Origin: Arthrobacter sp. StoSoilB5
GTDB taxonomy: Bacteria; Actinomycetota; Actinomycetes; Actinomycetales; Micrococcaceae
Length of the DNA stretch: 64,000 nt
Reading direction: 5' to 3'
NCBI RefSeq assembly: GCF_019977235.1
Contig: NZ_AP024646.1
Location: forward strand, 4,464,001 to 4,528,000
Shown here: in pieces, positions 8,478 through 19,391 of the stretch
Layout of the letters: each line of letters begins with the position of its first letter
How positions within the stretch are numbered: position 1 is the first letter of the stretch
The notes under the pieces: generated by a model
What the model was told of the DNA's origin: nothing
Database searches by the model: none
Seen by the model: only the letters and a program-made list of their open reading frames with translations
Translations under genes and position numbers: made by a program

Positions 8478-9299
8478 TCAGTGCGCTGCTTCTGCGGACT
8501 GCTGTGCAGGGGGCTGGGCTGCAGGGGGCTGGGCTGCAGGGGGCTGGGCTGCAGGGGGCTGGGCTGCAGGGGGCTGGGCTCCAGTTATTGGCCAGCCTAT
8601 GACAGTCTTCGGACGCGGCGTTGCATAGGTGCGGACCTTGGACGTCGTGAGGCCAAGCCTGACCAAGGACTCAGCGATGGTGACGGCCGCCGCCACCCCA
8701 TCGACCACCGGGACGCCAGTGCGCTGCCGGACCTGCTCATCGAGGCCAGCCATGCCACCGCAGCCAAGGACAATCACCTCGGCCTTGTCTTGAAGAACAG
8801 CCTGCTCGGCCTGGCCCACGATTGCCTCGACGGCGCGGTCCGGATGTTCCTCGAGTTCCAGCACGGCCATGCCGCTGGCGCGGACTGAAGCGCAGCGCGC
8901 CTCCAGCCCAGCAAGCTTGAGGCGGTCCTCAATCAAGGGGACGGCTCGGTCCAATGTAGTAACCACGGAGTACTTGTGGCCGAGGAACATCGCAGTGCTT
9001 GCAGCAGCCTCGGTGATATCCACGACCGGGACATCGAGGAGCTCCTGCAACCCTTCGCGGCCGTGCTCGCCGTAGCCGGCCTGGATGACGGCGTCGAAGG
9101 GTTCGGGATAGTTGACCACCGCGTCCATCACGGCGATAGCGGCAAGGTAGCTCTCGAAGTTGCCCTCGCAGGAATCGGCGCCAAAACGCGGAGTGATGCC
9201 GACGATCTCAGTGCCGGGAGCTGCAGCAGCCCGGGCCTGGGCGGCAATGGAATCAGTCATGGACTGGGTGGTGTTCACGTTTGCCACAAGAATGCGCAT
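8478..9299 (-). CDS. hpxA: Allantoin/hydantoin racemase-like protein with Pro-rich repeat tail
   Basis: This 273-residue protein of the Asp/Glu/hydantoin racemase family opens with [14 protein letters not shown]. The two cysteines expected to act as acid and base lie in GADSCEGNF and [10 protein letters not shown]. Homologues racemise allantoin or 5-substituted hydantoins, which fits its place behind an NCS1 transporter in a purine locus. The last 35 residues are unusual: five perfect AQPPA repeats encoded by a 15-bp DNA tandem repeat, ending in QQSAEAAH. The family normally ends shortly before that tail. GAGAGGAAACC precedes the ATG. Malate/maleate-type activities in the same superfamily are the alternative. 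Confidence 0.8.
   Translation of the reverse strand: MRILVANVNTTQSMTDSIAAQARAAAAPGTEIVGITPRFGADSCEGNFESYLAAIAVMDAVVNYPEPFDAVIQAGYGEHGREGLQELLDVPVVDITEAAASTAMFLGHKYSVVTTLDRAVPLIEDRLKLAGLEARCASVRASGMAVLELEEHPDRAVEAIVGQAEQAVLQDKAEVIVLGCGGMAGLDEQVRQRTGVPVVDGVAAAVTIAESLVRLGLTTSKVRTYATPRPKTVIGWPITGAQPPAAQPPAAQPPAAQPPAAQPPAQQSAEAAH
8506..8580. repeat. Five perfect 15-bp tandem repeats
   Basis: The unit GCAGGGGGCTGGGCT is repeated five times without a mismatch inside the 3' end of the racemase-like gene, in frame (AQPPA). The unit length is a multiple of three, so copy-number change would keep the frame. Confidence 0.97.
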
Positions 9300-9375
9300 G
9301 GTTTCCTCTCAACGGCAGCGCCCGCCCTTGCCCCTTGGACCGGGGAGGACGGGTGGTGCCTGATCATAGGGTGGG

Positions 9376-10944
9376 CTAGTGAGTGCTGGCGACGGCGATC
9401 GGCTCGCCGGAGACGTCCTCGTGGATGTGCTTCTTGTCAGCAACAGCGAAGAACGTGAGCGCGGCGACGCCGGCTCCGATGAACCAGGCGAATGGTGCCG
9501 CGGCAGCCAGTCCCGGGATGAAGGCAATGGCAATGGCCAGGGCGGCCGCAGGAAGCATGGCGATGATGGCCTTGGGATTCACGCCACGCTTGTAGAAGTA
9601 CGCGCCCTTGGGATCATCGGTGTAGAGCTCTGGGACATTGACCTTGCCTCGACGGACCAGCCAGTAATCGGCCATGACCACACCGAACAGCGGACCGAGA
9701 AGAGCGCCCAGGCCACCGAGGAAGTACACGATGACGATCGGGTTGTTGTAGAGGTTCCACGGCAGGATGATGAGGCCGATGGTGCCGCTGACCCAGGCTG
9801 CCTTGCGGAAGTTCAGATGCCGCGGGAAAAGGTTGGTCAGCGCGTAGACGGGTGCCACGAAGTTGGCCATCAGGTTCACGGCGATGGTTAGGATCAGCAG
9901 GGCAAGGCAAGCCAGGACCAGCAACAGAGTATTAGGAATGCTCTGGACGATGTCCGACGGGCTCTCGATGACTGTTCCATTGATCTTGTACTGCCCGCCT
10001 GCCATGACCACCACGATTGCGCCGAATACCAGCATGTTGATGGGGATGCCCCAGAAGTTGCCCTTGACGATGGACTTCTTGGAGACAGAGGACCTGGTGA
10101 AATCGCAGAAGTTCAGGACGAACGTTCCGTAGATGGAAACCCACAATGCGCCACCGGCGAAGATTGTGAGCCACATGTCCGCACCCTCGAGTCCCTTGAT
10201 GCCGCTCCATTGGATGGCTCCGCCAGCCTCGATGAAGACCCACACTGCAATCGCAGCCATGGTCACCAGGATGATGGGACCCGCGAAGGCCTCGTATTTC
10301 CGGATCATTTCCATGCCGAAGCTGACGATGACGAGCTGGACAATCCACAGCGCCACGAAGGAGAGCCAGCCCAGCGTTGAAAGGCCAAGGATGGAGTTGC
10401 TGTCCAAGTCCTTGAGGCCAGGGGCCATGGCGACGAGCATGACACGAAGCACCACAGATGCCAGGTACGTCTGGATGCCGAACCAGGCGACAGCCACCGC
10501 GCCGCGGACCAGGCTGGCGATCTGGGCGCCCCGGATGCCGAAGCTGATGCGGCTCATGACAGGGAAGGGAACGCCGGTCTTCTGGCCCATGAATCCCGAG
10601 AAGTTCAAGAGGGCGAAGAGAAGGATTGCCCCGATTCCCAGTGCCACGAGGATCTGCCAACCACCCAGTCCGAGGGAGAACAAACCAATGGCAAAGGCAT
10701 AGTTACCCAGGCTGTGGACGTCATTGGCCCAGAGGGTAAAGATGCTGTAGCTCGTCCACTTACGGCCGGCCGCCTTAGTGGGTGCGAGGTCGATGTTGTA
10801 AAGACTCGGGCTGATGGTACGGCCTGCCGCTTCGGAAGCAATAGCGCAAAGGTCCGTGTTGCCTACGGCCGGGTGGTGGGGGCCACCTGCTGCTATGTCT
10901 CCCGGAGCCTCAGTGACGCCGACTGATGAAGTCGTCTGCATCAT
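9376..10944 (-). CDS. NCS1 nucleobase/allantoin/hydantoin:cation symporter
   Basis: This 522-residue carrier has twelve predicted membrane segments and NCS1 features: the N-terminal SLYNIDLAPTKAAGRKW region, WANDVHSLGNYAFAIG, GVPFPVMSRISFGIRGAQI and SIYGTFVLNFCDFTR. NCS1 carriers import allantoin, hydantoins, uracil, cytosine or purines; the neighbouring racemase favours allantoin or hydantoins. I set the start at ATG 10944 (a second ATG follows at once) because a GGAG lies just before it and because a longer reading frame would run through the operator at 10964-10980. It heads the operon NCS1, racemase, SDR. Confidence 0.9.
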   Translation of the reverse strand: MMQTTSSVGVTEAPGDIAAGGPHHPAVGNTDLCAIASEAAGRTISPSLYNIDLAPTKAAGRKWTSYSIFTLWANDVHSLGNYAFAIGLFSLGLGGWQILVALGIGAILLFALLNFSGFMGQKTGVPFPVMSRISFGIRGAQIASLVRGAVAVAWFGIQTYLASVVLRVMLVAMAPGLKDLDSNSILGLSTLGWLSFVALWIVQLVIVSFGMEMIRKYEAFAGPIILVTMAAIAVWVFIEAGGAIQWSGIKGLEGADMWLTIFAGGALWVSIYGTFVLNFCDFTRSSVSKKSIVKGNFWGIPINMLVFGAIVVVMAGGQYKINGTVIESPSDIVQSIPNTLLLVLACLALLILTIAVNLMANFVAPVYALTNLFPRHLNFRKAAWVSGTIGLIILPWNLYNNPIVIVYFLGGLGALLGPLFGVVMADYWLVRRGKVNVPELYTDDPKGAYFYKRGVNPKAIIAMLPAAALAIAIAFIPGLAAAAPFAWFIGAGVAALTFFAVADKKHIHEDVSGEPIAVASTH

Positions 10945-10963
10945 GGATCTCCACTTCGTATTG

Positions 10964-10980
10964 TTTCCACATTGCGGAAA
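10964..10980. promoter_or_regulatory. IclR/AllR-type operator, copy 2 (NCS1 operon)
   Basis: TTTCCACATTGCGGAAA is the best-formed copy. With its flanks TTG and CAA the arms are 8 bp each. It lies 20 bases before the NCS1 start codon. Confidence 0.7.
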
Positions 10981-11008
10981 CAAGTTATTGAATAGTGAAA
11001 ACACTTTA

Positions 11009-11020
11009 TGACCTAGGTCA
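11009..11020. promoter_or_regulatory. Perfect palindrome TGACCTAGGTCA
   Basis: A 12-bp perfect palindrome lies between NCS1 and aceE. It may be an operator for an unknown regulator; nothing else supports it. Confidence 0.3.
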
Positions 11021-11051
11021 CGTCACGTCAAGGCGTCACAACTGTATGGAG

Positions 11052-11066
11052 GGTCACATTCGGTTG
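11052..11066. promoter_or_regulatory. Shared motif GGTCACATTCGGTTG
   Basis: Twelve of these bases (GGTCACATTCGG) recur upstream of the 58-residue protein at 26376-26390, and a related GGTCACATCCCGCTG lies on the minus strand at 23307-23321. This is a possible second regulator site of the purine region. Confidence 0.4.
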
Positions 11067-11159
11067 ATTGGCCGAGTGTTTCCCAGTTGACTGTTGCGGT
11101 TACGTAATCCGTGTTGACGCTGCCCATCGGCAGACGTAATCTCGAATTGCAGAATTTTA

Positions 11160-11176
11160 TTCTCACAATACGAAAT
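11160..11176. promoter_or_regulatory. IclR/AllR-type operator, copy 3 (aceE), degenerate
   Basis: Read on the minus strand this is ATTTCGTATTGTGAGAA, which aligns with the other copies through CGTATT and GA-AA. It lies 56 bases before the chosen aceE start. One arm is imperfect. Confidence 0.45.
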
Positions 11177-11232
11177 TCCTTGAGCGCCCCCACAGAGCAA
11201 GCGCCCAGACATTCAATGAAGAGAGGTTGGAC

Positions 11233-13983
<2,751 letters not shown>

Positions 13984-14025
13984 GAACGGCGACGCCCAGG
14001 AACCCGGGCAAGCCAAGGTAGGGAA

Positions 14026-14076
14026 ATACAGTTGGCGGCAGTGTTCATGAAGAACACTGCCGCCAACTGTATTTTT
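14026..14076 (+). terminator. Terminator of aceE
   Basis: A 21-bp perfect stem starting ATACAGTTGGCGGCAGTG, with loop ATGAA, is followed by a T run. Confidence 0.9.
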
Positions 14077-14095
14077 GCTGTACTACCGGGGTGGC

Positions 14096-14287
14096 TTAGG
14101 TGCCCAGATTCCTCCGGTCTACTACGAATCCGGTTGCCGCGTTTTCGCGGACTGCGTTGATACCGGCCACTACGGCCTTCAAATTGGGAAACTGTGGCGA
14201 CACTGCCACAACTGTGCCGTCATCGGCTGTGAGTCGGAACCTGAACGTGTTCGTCCCGGCCTTGAGTATTTCGAAACTGCCCGCCAT
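14096..14287 (-). CDS. YegP-type DUF1508 protein
   Basis: This 63-residue protein has the single DUF1508 repeat: SFEILKAGTNTFRFRLTADD, then DGTVVAVSPQFPN and a KAVVAGINAVRENA helix. ATG 14287 is chosen because the family starts at MAGSFEI, with AGGGGAAG just before; a GTG at 14305 is possible. The function of the family is unknown. It stands alone, convergent with aceE. Confidence 0.85.
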   Translation of the reverse strand: MAGSFEILKAGTNTFRFRLTADDGTVVAVSPQFPNLKAVVAGINAVRENAATGFVVDRRNLGT

Positions 14288-14391
14288 CTTCCCCTTTTCC
14301 TCCACGCATCATTGCATTAGAGCGATTTGAACAATTCCCTACAGACACTAATGGCCGTCGGAACCTACCAACAGACCTACTGAGGAGTAGT

Positions 14392-15084
14392 TTGCAACCG
14401 ATTTTGGTAGATGTCATGGAAAGCCCTGAAGGAGCTACAGACCTCACGGATGCCCGCGCGTATCGTGAGGATATGACTGAATCCGGCGTGGCGCCCACCA
14501 CGGGTGTCTTGCTTGCTGCGGGGGCCGGTACGCGCTTGGGCCGCGGACCCAAGGCGCTGCTCCCCTACCGCGGCCGAACGCTGGTTGAGGTGCTCGCCGA
14601 TACGCTGTTCGACGGCGGCTGCCGGGAGGTTGTGGTGGTGGTCGGGGCGGAGGCGGATCTCATTCGAAGCACCACCGATCTGGGTACCTACATCGTCGTC
14701 GAGAACGAAAACTGGGCCAAGGGCATGGCTGGCTCTTTCCGCGCAGGAATCGAGGCGGCCTCGCCGGGTCACAGCATCATGGTGGCGCTGGTGGACCAGC
14801 CTGGATTAACCCCGACGGCGGTCAGCAGGTTGCTGGGCAGCCACCGTCCTGGTCGGGTCACGGCAGCCGCCTACCCTGACGAGTCAGGCCACCTTAAGCG
14901 TCGGCACCCAGTGATTTTCGACGTCGAGCTCCGATCCCAGGCGGCGGAGGCCGCCAACGGTGACACGGGCGCACGATCCTTCCTGAAGGCGCACCCGGGC
15001 CTTGTGGATCTGGTGGATTGCAGCGACCTCTGCTCGGGCGAGGACCTGGATACCAAGGACCAGTTGCATTTGCTGGAGGGCTGA
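14392..15084 (+). CDS. MocA-like molybdenum cofactor nucleotidyltransferase
   Basis: This protein of 230 residues (TTG 14392, GAGGAG four to five bases upstream) or about 203 (ATG 14473) has the NTP-transferase opening VLLAAGAGTRLGRGPKALLP, then EVVVVVGAEAD, ENENWAKGMAGSFRAGI and MVALVDQPGLTP. MocA-type enzymes attach CMP to molybdopterin for enzymes of the xanthine dehydrogenase family. The xanthine dehydrogenase genes lie on the opposite strand just beyond the next gene, which supports a role in making their cofactor. MobA-like GMP transfer, or a sugar nucleotidyltransferase, is less likely given the motifs and setting. Confidence 0.82.
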   Translation: MQPILVDVMESPEGATDLTDARAYREDMTESGVAPTTGVLLAAGAGTRLGRGPKALLPYRGRTLVEVLADTLFDGGCREVVVVVGAEADLIRSTTDLGTYIVVENENWAKGMAGSFRAGIEAASPGHSIMVALVDQPGLTPTAVSRLLGSHRPGRVTAAAYPDESGHLKRRHPVIFDVELRSQAAEAANGDTGARSFLKAHPGLVDLVDCSDLCSGEDLDTKDQLHLLEG

Positions 15085-15112
15085 CCAATCAAGTGCCGGT
15101 AAATTTGGATCC

Positions 15113-15580
15113 ATGATCCAGATTGCACCTGACGATCCCACGCGTCCTGATGTCCACCAGCTCCTCAGCGAGCATCTGGCCGATATGTTCGCCACGTCGC
15201 CGGCAGAAAGCGTCCATGCGTTGGACCATTCGGCGTTGTCGCATGAAGCGATCACGTTCTGGACAGCCCGCGAGGACGGCGTGCTGCTGGGTTGCGGCGC
15301 ACTGAAGGAGCTTACCGACGGGCATGCCGAGATCAAGTCGATGCGCACCACCACCAATGCCCGTGGGCGCGGAGTGGCCACCCTGGTGCTCAAGCACATC
15401 GTTGCCCAGGCGTCCGAGCGGGGCTACGAACGCATCAGCCTGGAAACGGGAACCGAAGAGTACTTTGCGCCGGCGCGTCGCTTGTATGCACGGCACGGAT
15501 TCACCGAGTGCCCGCCCTTCGCGGATTACACCCTGGACCCGAACAGCGTGTTCATGGAGCTCACCCTTTCACCCAAGTAG
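15113..15580 (+). CDS. GNAT family N-acetyltransferase
   Basis: This 155-residue protein has the GNAT core: LLGCGALKEL, EIKSMRTTTNARGRGVATLV with the acetyl-CoA loop RGRGVA, then ISLETGTEEYFAPARRLYARHGF. It resembles the YjdJ/PhnO-like group; the substrate is unknown. ATG 15113 is chosen on domain grounds; TAAATT seven bases before it could make a leaderless mRNA. Its stop codon TAG lies inside a REP-like palindrome. Confidence 0.88.
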   Translation: MIQIAPDDPTRPDVHQLLSEHLADMFATSPAESVHALDHSALSHEAITFWTAREDGVLLGCGALKELTDGHAEIKSMRTTTNARGRGVATLVLKHIVAQASERGYERISLETGTEEYFAPARRLYARHGFTECPPFADYTLDPNSVFMELTLSPK

Positions 15581-15637
15581 GTAGCAGCTGAGCGCGTTTT
15601 GACGGCTCAAAACGCGCTCAGCTGCGACTCAGTTGGG
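15572..15637. repeat. REP-like palindrome / bidirectional terminator, copy 1
   Basis: CCCAAGTAGGTAGCAG at the left mirrors CTGCGACTCAGTTGGG at the right around a long stem (GCTGAGCGCGTTTTGA and complement, loop CGGC). It contains the stop codons of both convergent genes. A second full copy is at 42923-42989. Confidence 0.8.
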
Positions 15638-18466
15638 GATGAGGGTGCGGTCCCGGAGGGCAAGGTAGATCTTGTCGCGGGCAATGGGCAGCTCTCCGAA
15701 ACGAACCCCGGTGGCGTTGCGGATTGCGTTGGCCAAGGCAGCTGCCACTGGGTTGAACGGGCTCTCACTCATGGACTTTGCCCCGAGGGGCCCTGTGCTG
15801 TCGTTCGTTGTCGCGAAATAGACCTCACTCCGGGGCACGTCCGCGAAGGACGGAATGTGGTACTGCCGCAGGATGTCCGTGGTAACGCGTCCGGCGTCGT
15901 CCACTTTCACTTCCTCGTACAGCACGGCGCCAAGCGCCTGCGCGATGCCGCCTTCGATCTGCCCACGGCACTGACGCGGGTTCACCACAACTCCAGCATC
16001 TGCGGCCTGCACGCTCTGCAGGATCCGCAGCTCTCCCGTTCCAGTGTTCACGGCAACCCGGAATCCGTGCACGTTGAAGGCAACTGACCGCGGGGTTCCG
16101 CCCCAGTTGCCATCAGTGGCGAGCCGAACGCCTTGCAGGCGGGCGGCGTCGACAACGTCCGTCAGCGGCACCGTACGGTCGCCGCACTGAACAGCCCCGC
16201 CCACCAAACGGCACTCCGCCAACGGTGCCCCCGTCAGCGAAGCGGCGACGGTCTGGATCCTCGTGGCGAGTTCAAGGGCTGCGCCGAGCGTCGCCTTGCC
16301 GGCAACCACGGTTCCGGCCGAACCGAACGCGCCGGTATCGTGCTCCACGAGGTCGGTATCGGACTGGTGGACGGTAATTTTCGACGCCTCCGTCGCCAGC
16401 GCGGTAGCAGCCAGTTGCGCATGAACGGTTGTGGTGCCGTTCCCGAACTCTGCAGTGCCGACGTCGACGGCGAACCTTCCGTCCGCTTCCAGGCTCACCC
16501 GGGTGTGGGCGAAGTGGCCGCGCGGCGGAACGGTGTCGATCATGGACAATGCCGCGCCTTCACCGGTGACCCAGTCCGGGCCGAGGTCCTCGAGCCCGGC
16601 GGCCCGGTAACGCTCCTTGCCACGGTCCAGGGCGTCCCGCACCAAGGCCACGCACTGGTCCAAACCGTAGCTACCGTAGTGGACGTCTTCCTCAGGTTCG
16701 GGTGTAGTAGACAACATGTGATCCCCGGGCCGGACCATGTTCTTAAGCCGGAATTCCAAAGGATCCATGCCAATTCCGATGGCAAGCTCATCAATGGCCG
16801 ACTCGATCGCGAAAATCATCTGGCTCAGCCCATAACCCCGGAAAGCCCCGGCGGGAACGGTGTTGGTGTAGACGGCCTGCGCATCCACTTTCTTGTTGAC
16901 GCATTTATAGACGGCCAGCGATTCGCCGCAACCGTGGAACATCACGCCGGGCGCATGGTTGCCGTAGGCGCCGGTGTTGGTCATGACGTCCAATTGCAGG
17001 GCGGTCAGGTATCCGTCCCGGTTGGCTCCCGCCTTGAGCTTGATAGTGAAGGGGTGGCGCGTTGTGGTCGATGTGAACTGTTCGGTCCTGGTGAACTCCA
17101 ATTGCACAGGCCGGCGCAGGGTCAGGGCTGCCAAGGCCACAAGATCCTCGGTCAGGACCTCCTGCTTGCCGCCGAAACCACCGCCGACGCGGCCGGCCAC
17201 CACGCGAACGGTCTCCTCCGGCAGGTTAAACAAACGCATCAAGGTGCGCTTCACCAGGAAGGGAACCTGCGTGGAGGAACGGACCACAAGCCGGCCATCC
17301 TCATCCATCCAGGCAATGGACGCGTGCGTTTCCATGGCGACGTGCTGAACCCGTTGCGTCTTGTACGTGTGCTCGTGAATGAAGTCGGCGGCCGCGAAGC
17401 CCTCAGCGACGCTGCCCAACTCGGCGTGGACCTCGGCCACCACGTTTTCAAGGGGCCGGGAAATCCTGGAATAGTCCGCGTCCTTGTCGCCATGGATGGC
17501 CGGGGCGCCGGGCAAGATGGCCTCCTCTGGCGTGAACACCGGCTCCAAAAGCTCGTACTCCACGGCAAGCGCCCGGGTTCCGGCCTCTGCGGCGCCAACG
17601 GACTCAGCCACGACTGCGGCGACGCGCTGCCCAATGAACCGCACCACGTTGTCCAGGACTCGAGTGTCGTCGGGATCGTCAGTGAAGTGCTCATGTTGTG
17701 CAGTTGAGAACAACTGTGCTGGTGCGTCTTCGTGCGTGAAAACAGCGACGACGCCAGGAACTGCGAGTGCCGCGCTCTTGTCGATGGATACGATCCGGGC
17801 GTGGGGATGCGGGGAACGCAACAGCTTGAGGTGCAGCAGGCCCGGCAGCTGGTCGGCCGGGACATCCAGGGTGTACCGGGCAGTTCCGGTAACCACGGCC
17901 TGGCCGGCGGGTGCGGGCACATTGTCCCCGAGCTGGCCCGGAGTGGCTTCCAAAGCGGCAGGATGTCCGGCGGCAGGCGACTGCGCCCCGGAAACGTCAG
18001 CTGCGGCGTCGTGCTTGTGCTCGCCACTCTTGTGTTCGCCGCCGTGACCGCAAATCGCGTCGGCGATGGAGCGGTAACCGGTACAGCGGCACAGATTGCC
18101 CTTCAGGTTGCGAGGGAGGTTGGCGCGCTGCTCGTCATCGAAAGTGGCTGCGGTCATCATCATGCCAGCCGTACAGAAACCGCATTGGAACCCCTGGGCC
18201 TCAAGGAACTGCTCCTGCACAGGGTGCAGGCCTTCGCCGGTGGAGAGGCCCTCGATGGTGGTGACCGCTTTGCCCTCGGCACGGACGGCCGGGTAGATGC
18301 AGCTGTGCACGGGGGTGCCGTCGACGTGAACGGTGCAGGCCCCGCAGTCGCCGCCGTCGCAGCCTTTCTTAACGCCGAAGTTGCCCTGTTCCCGCAGGAA
18401 AGTGCGCAGGCATTGGCCGGGGCGGGGTGTGGCCTGCGAGGCAGAGCCGTTGATCTCAATTGCCAT
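15629..18466 (-). CDS. Xanthine dehydrogenase, fused 2Fe-2S and molybdopterin subunits
   Basis: This 945-residue protein oxidises hypoxanthine and xanthine to urate. Residues 1-137 form the iron-sulfur part: Cys36, 41, 44 and 56 for the plant-type cluster and Cys95, 98, 126 and 128 for the second. After a His-rich linker (about 139-185) the molybdopterin-binding part starts at GTARYTLDVPADQLPG and carries GRVGGGFGGKQE, AFRGYGLSQM and the catalytic Glu in GAKSMSESPFNP. In most bacteria these are separate subunits or fused differently. ATG 18466 has GGAGG eight bases upstream and overlaps the FAD-subunit gene by 11 bases. The operon order is xdhC, FAD subunit, this gene. Confidence 0.93.
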   Translation of the reverse strand: MAIEINGSASQATPRPGQCLRTFLREQGNFGVKKGCDGGDCGACTVHVDGTPVHSCIYPAVRAEGKAVTTIEGLSTGEGLHPVQEQFLEAQGFQCGFCTAGMMMTAATFDDEQRANLPRNLKGNLCRCTGYRSIADAICGHGGEHKSGEHKHDAAADVSGAQSPAAGHPAALEATPGQLGDNVPAPAGQAVVTGTARYTLDVPADQLPGLLHLKLLRSPHPHARIVSIDKSAALAVPGVVAVFTHEDAPAQLFSTAQHEHFTDDPDDTRVLDNVVRFIGQRVAAVVAESVGAAEAGTRALAVEYELLEPVFTPEEAILPGAPAIHGDKDADYSRISRPLENVVAEVHAELGSVAEGFAAADFIHEHTYKTQRVQHVAMETHASIAWMDEDGRLVVRSSTQVPFLVKRTLMRLFNLPEETVRVVAGRVGGGFGGKQEVLTEDLVALAALTLRRPVQLEFTRTEQFTSTTTRHPFTIKLKAGANRDGYLTALQLDVMTNTGAYGNHAPGVMFHGCGESLAVYKCVNKKVDAQAVYTNTVPAGAFRGYGLSQMIFAIESAIDELAIGIGMDPLEFRLKNMVRPGDHMLSTTPEPEEDVHYGSYGLDQCVALVRDALDRGKERYRAAGLEDLGPDWVTGEGAALSMIDTVPPRGHFAHTRVSLEADGRFAVDVGTAEFGNGTTTVHAQLAATALATEASKITVHQSDTDLVEHDTGAFGSAGTVVAGKATLGAALELATRIQTVAASLTGAPLAECRLVGGAVQCGDRTVPLTDVVDAARLQGVRLATDGNWGGTPRSVAFNVHGFRVAVNTGTGELRILQSVQAADAGVVVNPRQCRGQIEGGIAQALGAVLYEEVKVDDAGRVTTDILRQYHIPSFADVPRSEVYFATTNDSTGPLGAKSMSESPFNPVAAALANAIRNATGVRFGELPIARDKIYLALRDRTLIPN

Positions 18467-19391
18467 GGGAGGCCTCCTTCTGGGCGCCTGGAGTTTCGGG
18501 TTGCGTGGACGGTTGCGGCGAGGTGTCATGCGGCGGCCAGAAGTCGCCCGACACACCCATCGATTCGCCCAGCAGCTCGGCCCGGATTTCCTCGGCCAGT
18601 TTGAACGTCATGTCCCGGCGCCACGCGGGGAGCCCATGGATGTCATCGTGGTACAGCGGCCAGGGAATGGAATCCCCGACGGCGTCGGCCAGCATCCCTG
18701 CGTCCGGAACCTGCCCGGCGGGGAATCGCAGTTGTACAGGCCTTTTGGTGGAGGCTGTCACCGTGATGACCAAACCGCCGTCGGGGTCGAGGCGTCCGAT
18801 TAACAGCACGCCGGAGCGGCCAAGGTTACTCAGCGACAAACGCCGGAAGGCAACGCGCGCCGAGAGCGCCACAGCCGGCAGGTGGATGCTGCGGAGTAGC
18901 TCCCCTGGGGCCAGCACGTTCTCCATGTCTCCGGTGACGAAATCGGCCACAGATACGCTGCGGCTGTTGCCGTCAGGGCTCTGGATGGTGGCCACGGCAT
19001 CGAGCCCTGCGCACAGCGAAATCATGGGGCCCGCCGGCAAAGACGTGCAGAGGTTGCCGCCTACCGTGGACGTGTTCCAGATCTTGAACGATGCCACGAA
19101 AGAGTCGCAGCACGGACGGATCAAGGCCAGCCCCGGCCACTCGCGGTGGTTCATCGTTGGGTCCTGAGGCAACGCGTAGAGCTCGGCAACAGTACAGGTT
19201 GCGGCGAGTTCAATGCCTTGGTCGGTTACTGTAATGGCCGGCCAACCCGCCTGGCCCAAATCGAGGAGCCGCTTGAGTTCGGTACTGCCGTAGGAGAAAA
19301 GGACGGTTCCTCCGGCGAGCCAGGCATCGCCGTCGCGCCATTGCGAAGGATCCGTGGTGGGGACCACGGCCTCGATGGTGTTCATGTCCAT
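18456..19391 (-). CDS. Xanthine dehydrogenase FAD-binding subunit
   Basis: This 311-residue CO-dehydrogenase-type FAD subunit has LAGGTVLFSYGSTELKRL for the pyrophosphate and FASFKIWNTSTVGGNLCTSLP-like FAD loops (the T-VGGN motif is complete), then the C-terminal CODH_C-like domain. It accepts electrons from the iron-sulfur centres for transfer to NAD. It overlaps xdhC upstream by 10 bases and the catalytic gene downstream by 11. The last 30 residues are a loose Pro/Gln/Thr-rich tail. Confidence 0.92.
   Translation of the reverse strand: MDMNTIEAVVPTTDPSQWRDGDAWLAGGTVLFSYGSTELKRLLDLGQAGWPAITVTDQGIELAATCTVAELYALPQDPTMNHREWPGLALIRPCCDSFVASFKIWNTSTVGGNLCTSLPAGPMISLCAGLDAVATIQSPDGNSRSVSVADFVTGDMENVLAPGELLRSIHLPAVALSARVAFRRLSLSNLGRSGVLLIGRLDPDGGLVITVTASTKRPVQLRFPAGQVPDAGMLADAVGDSIPWPLYHDDIHGLPAWRRDMTFKLAEEIRAELLGESMGVSGDFWPPHDTSPQPSTQPETPGAQKEASHGN

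Noticed and set aside
8466..8590. CRISPR-like array
   Set aside because: The five units are head-to-tail 15-bp repeats without spacers and lie in frame at the end of a coding gene.
16133..17707. A 524-codon plus-strand frame opposite xanthine dehydrogenase
   Set aside because: Antisense shadow; the minus-strand protein has all cofactor motifs.
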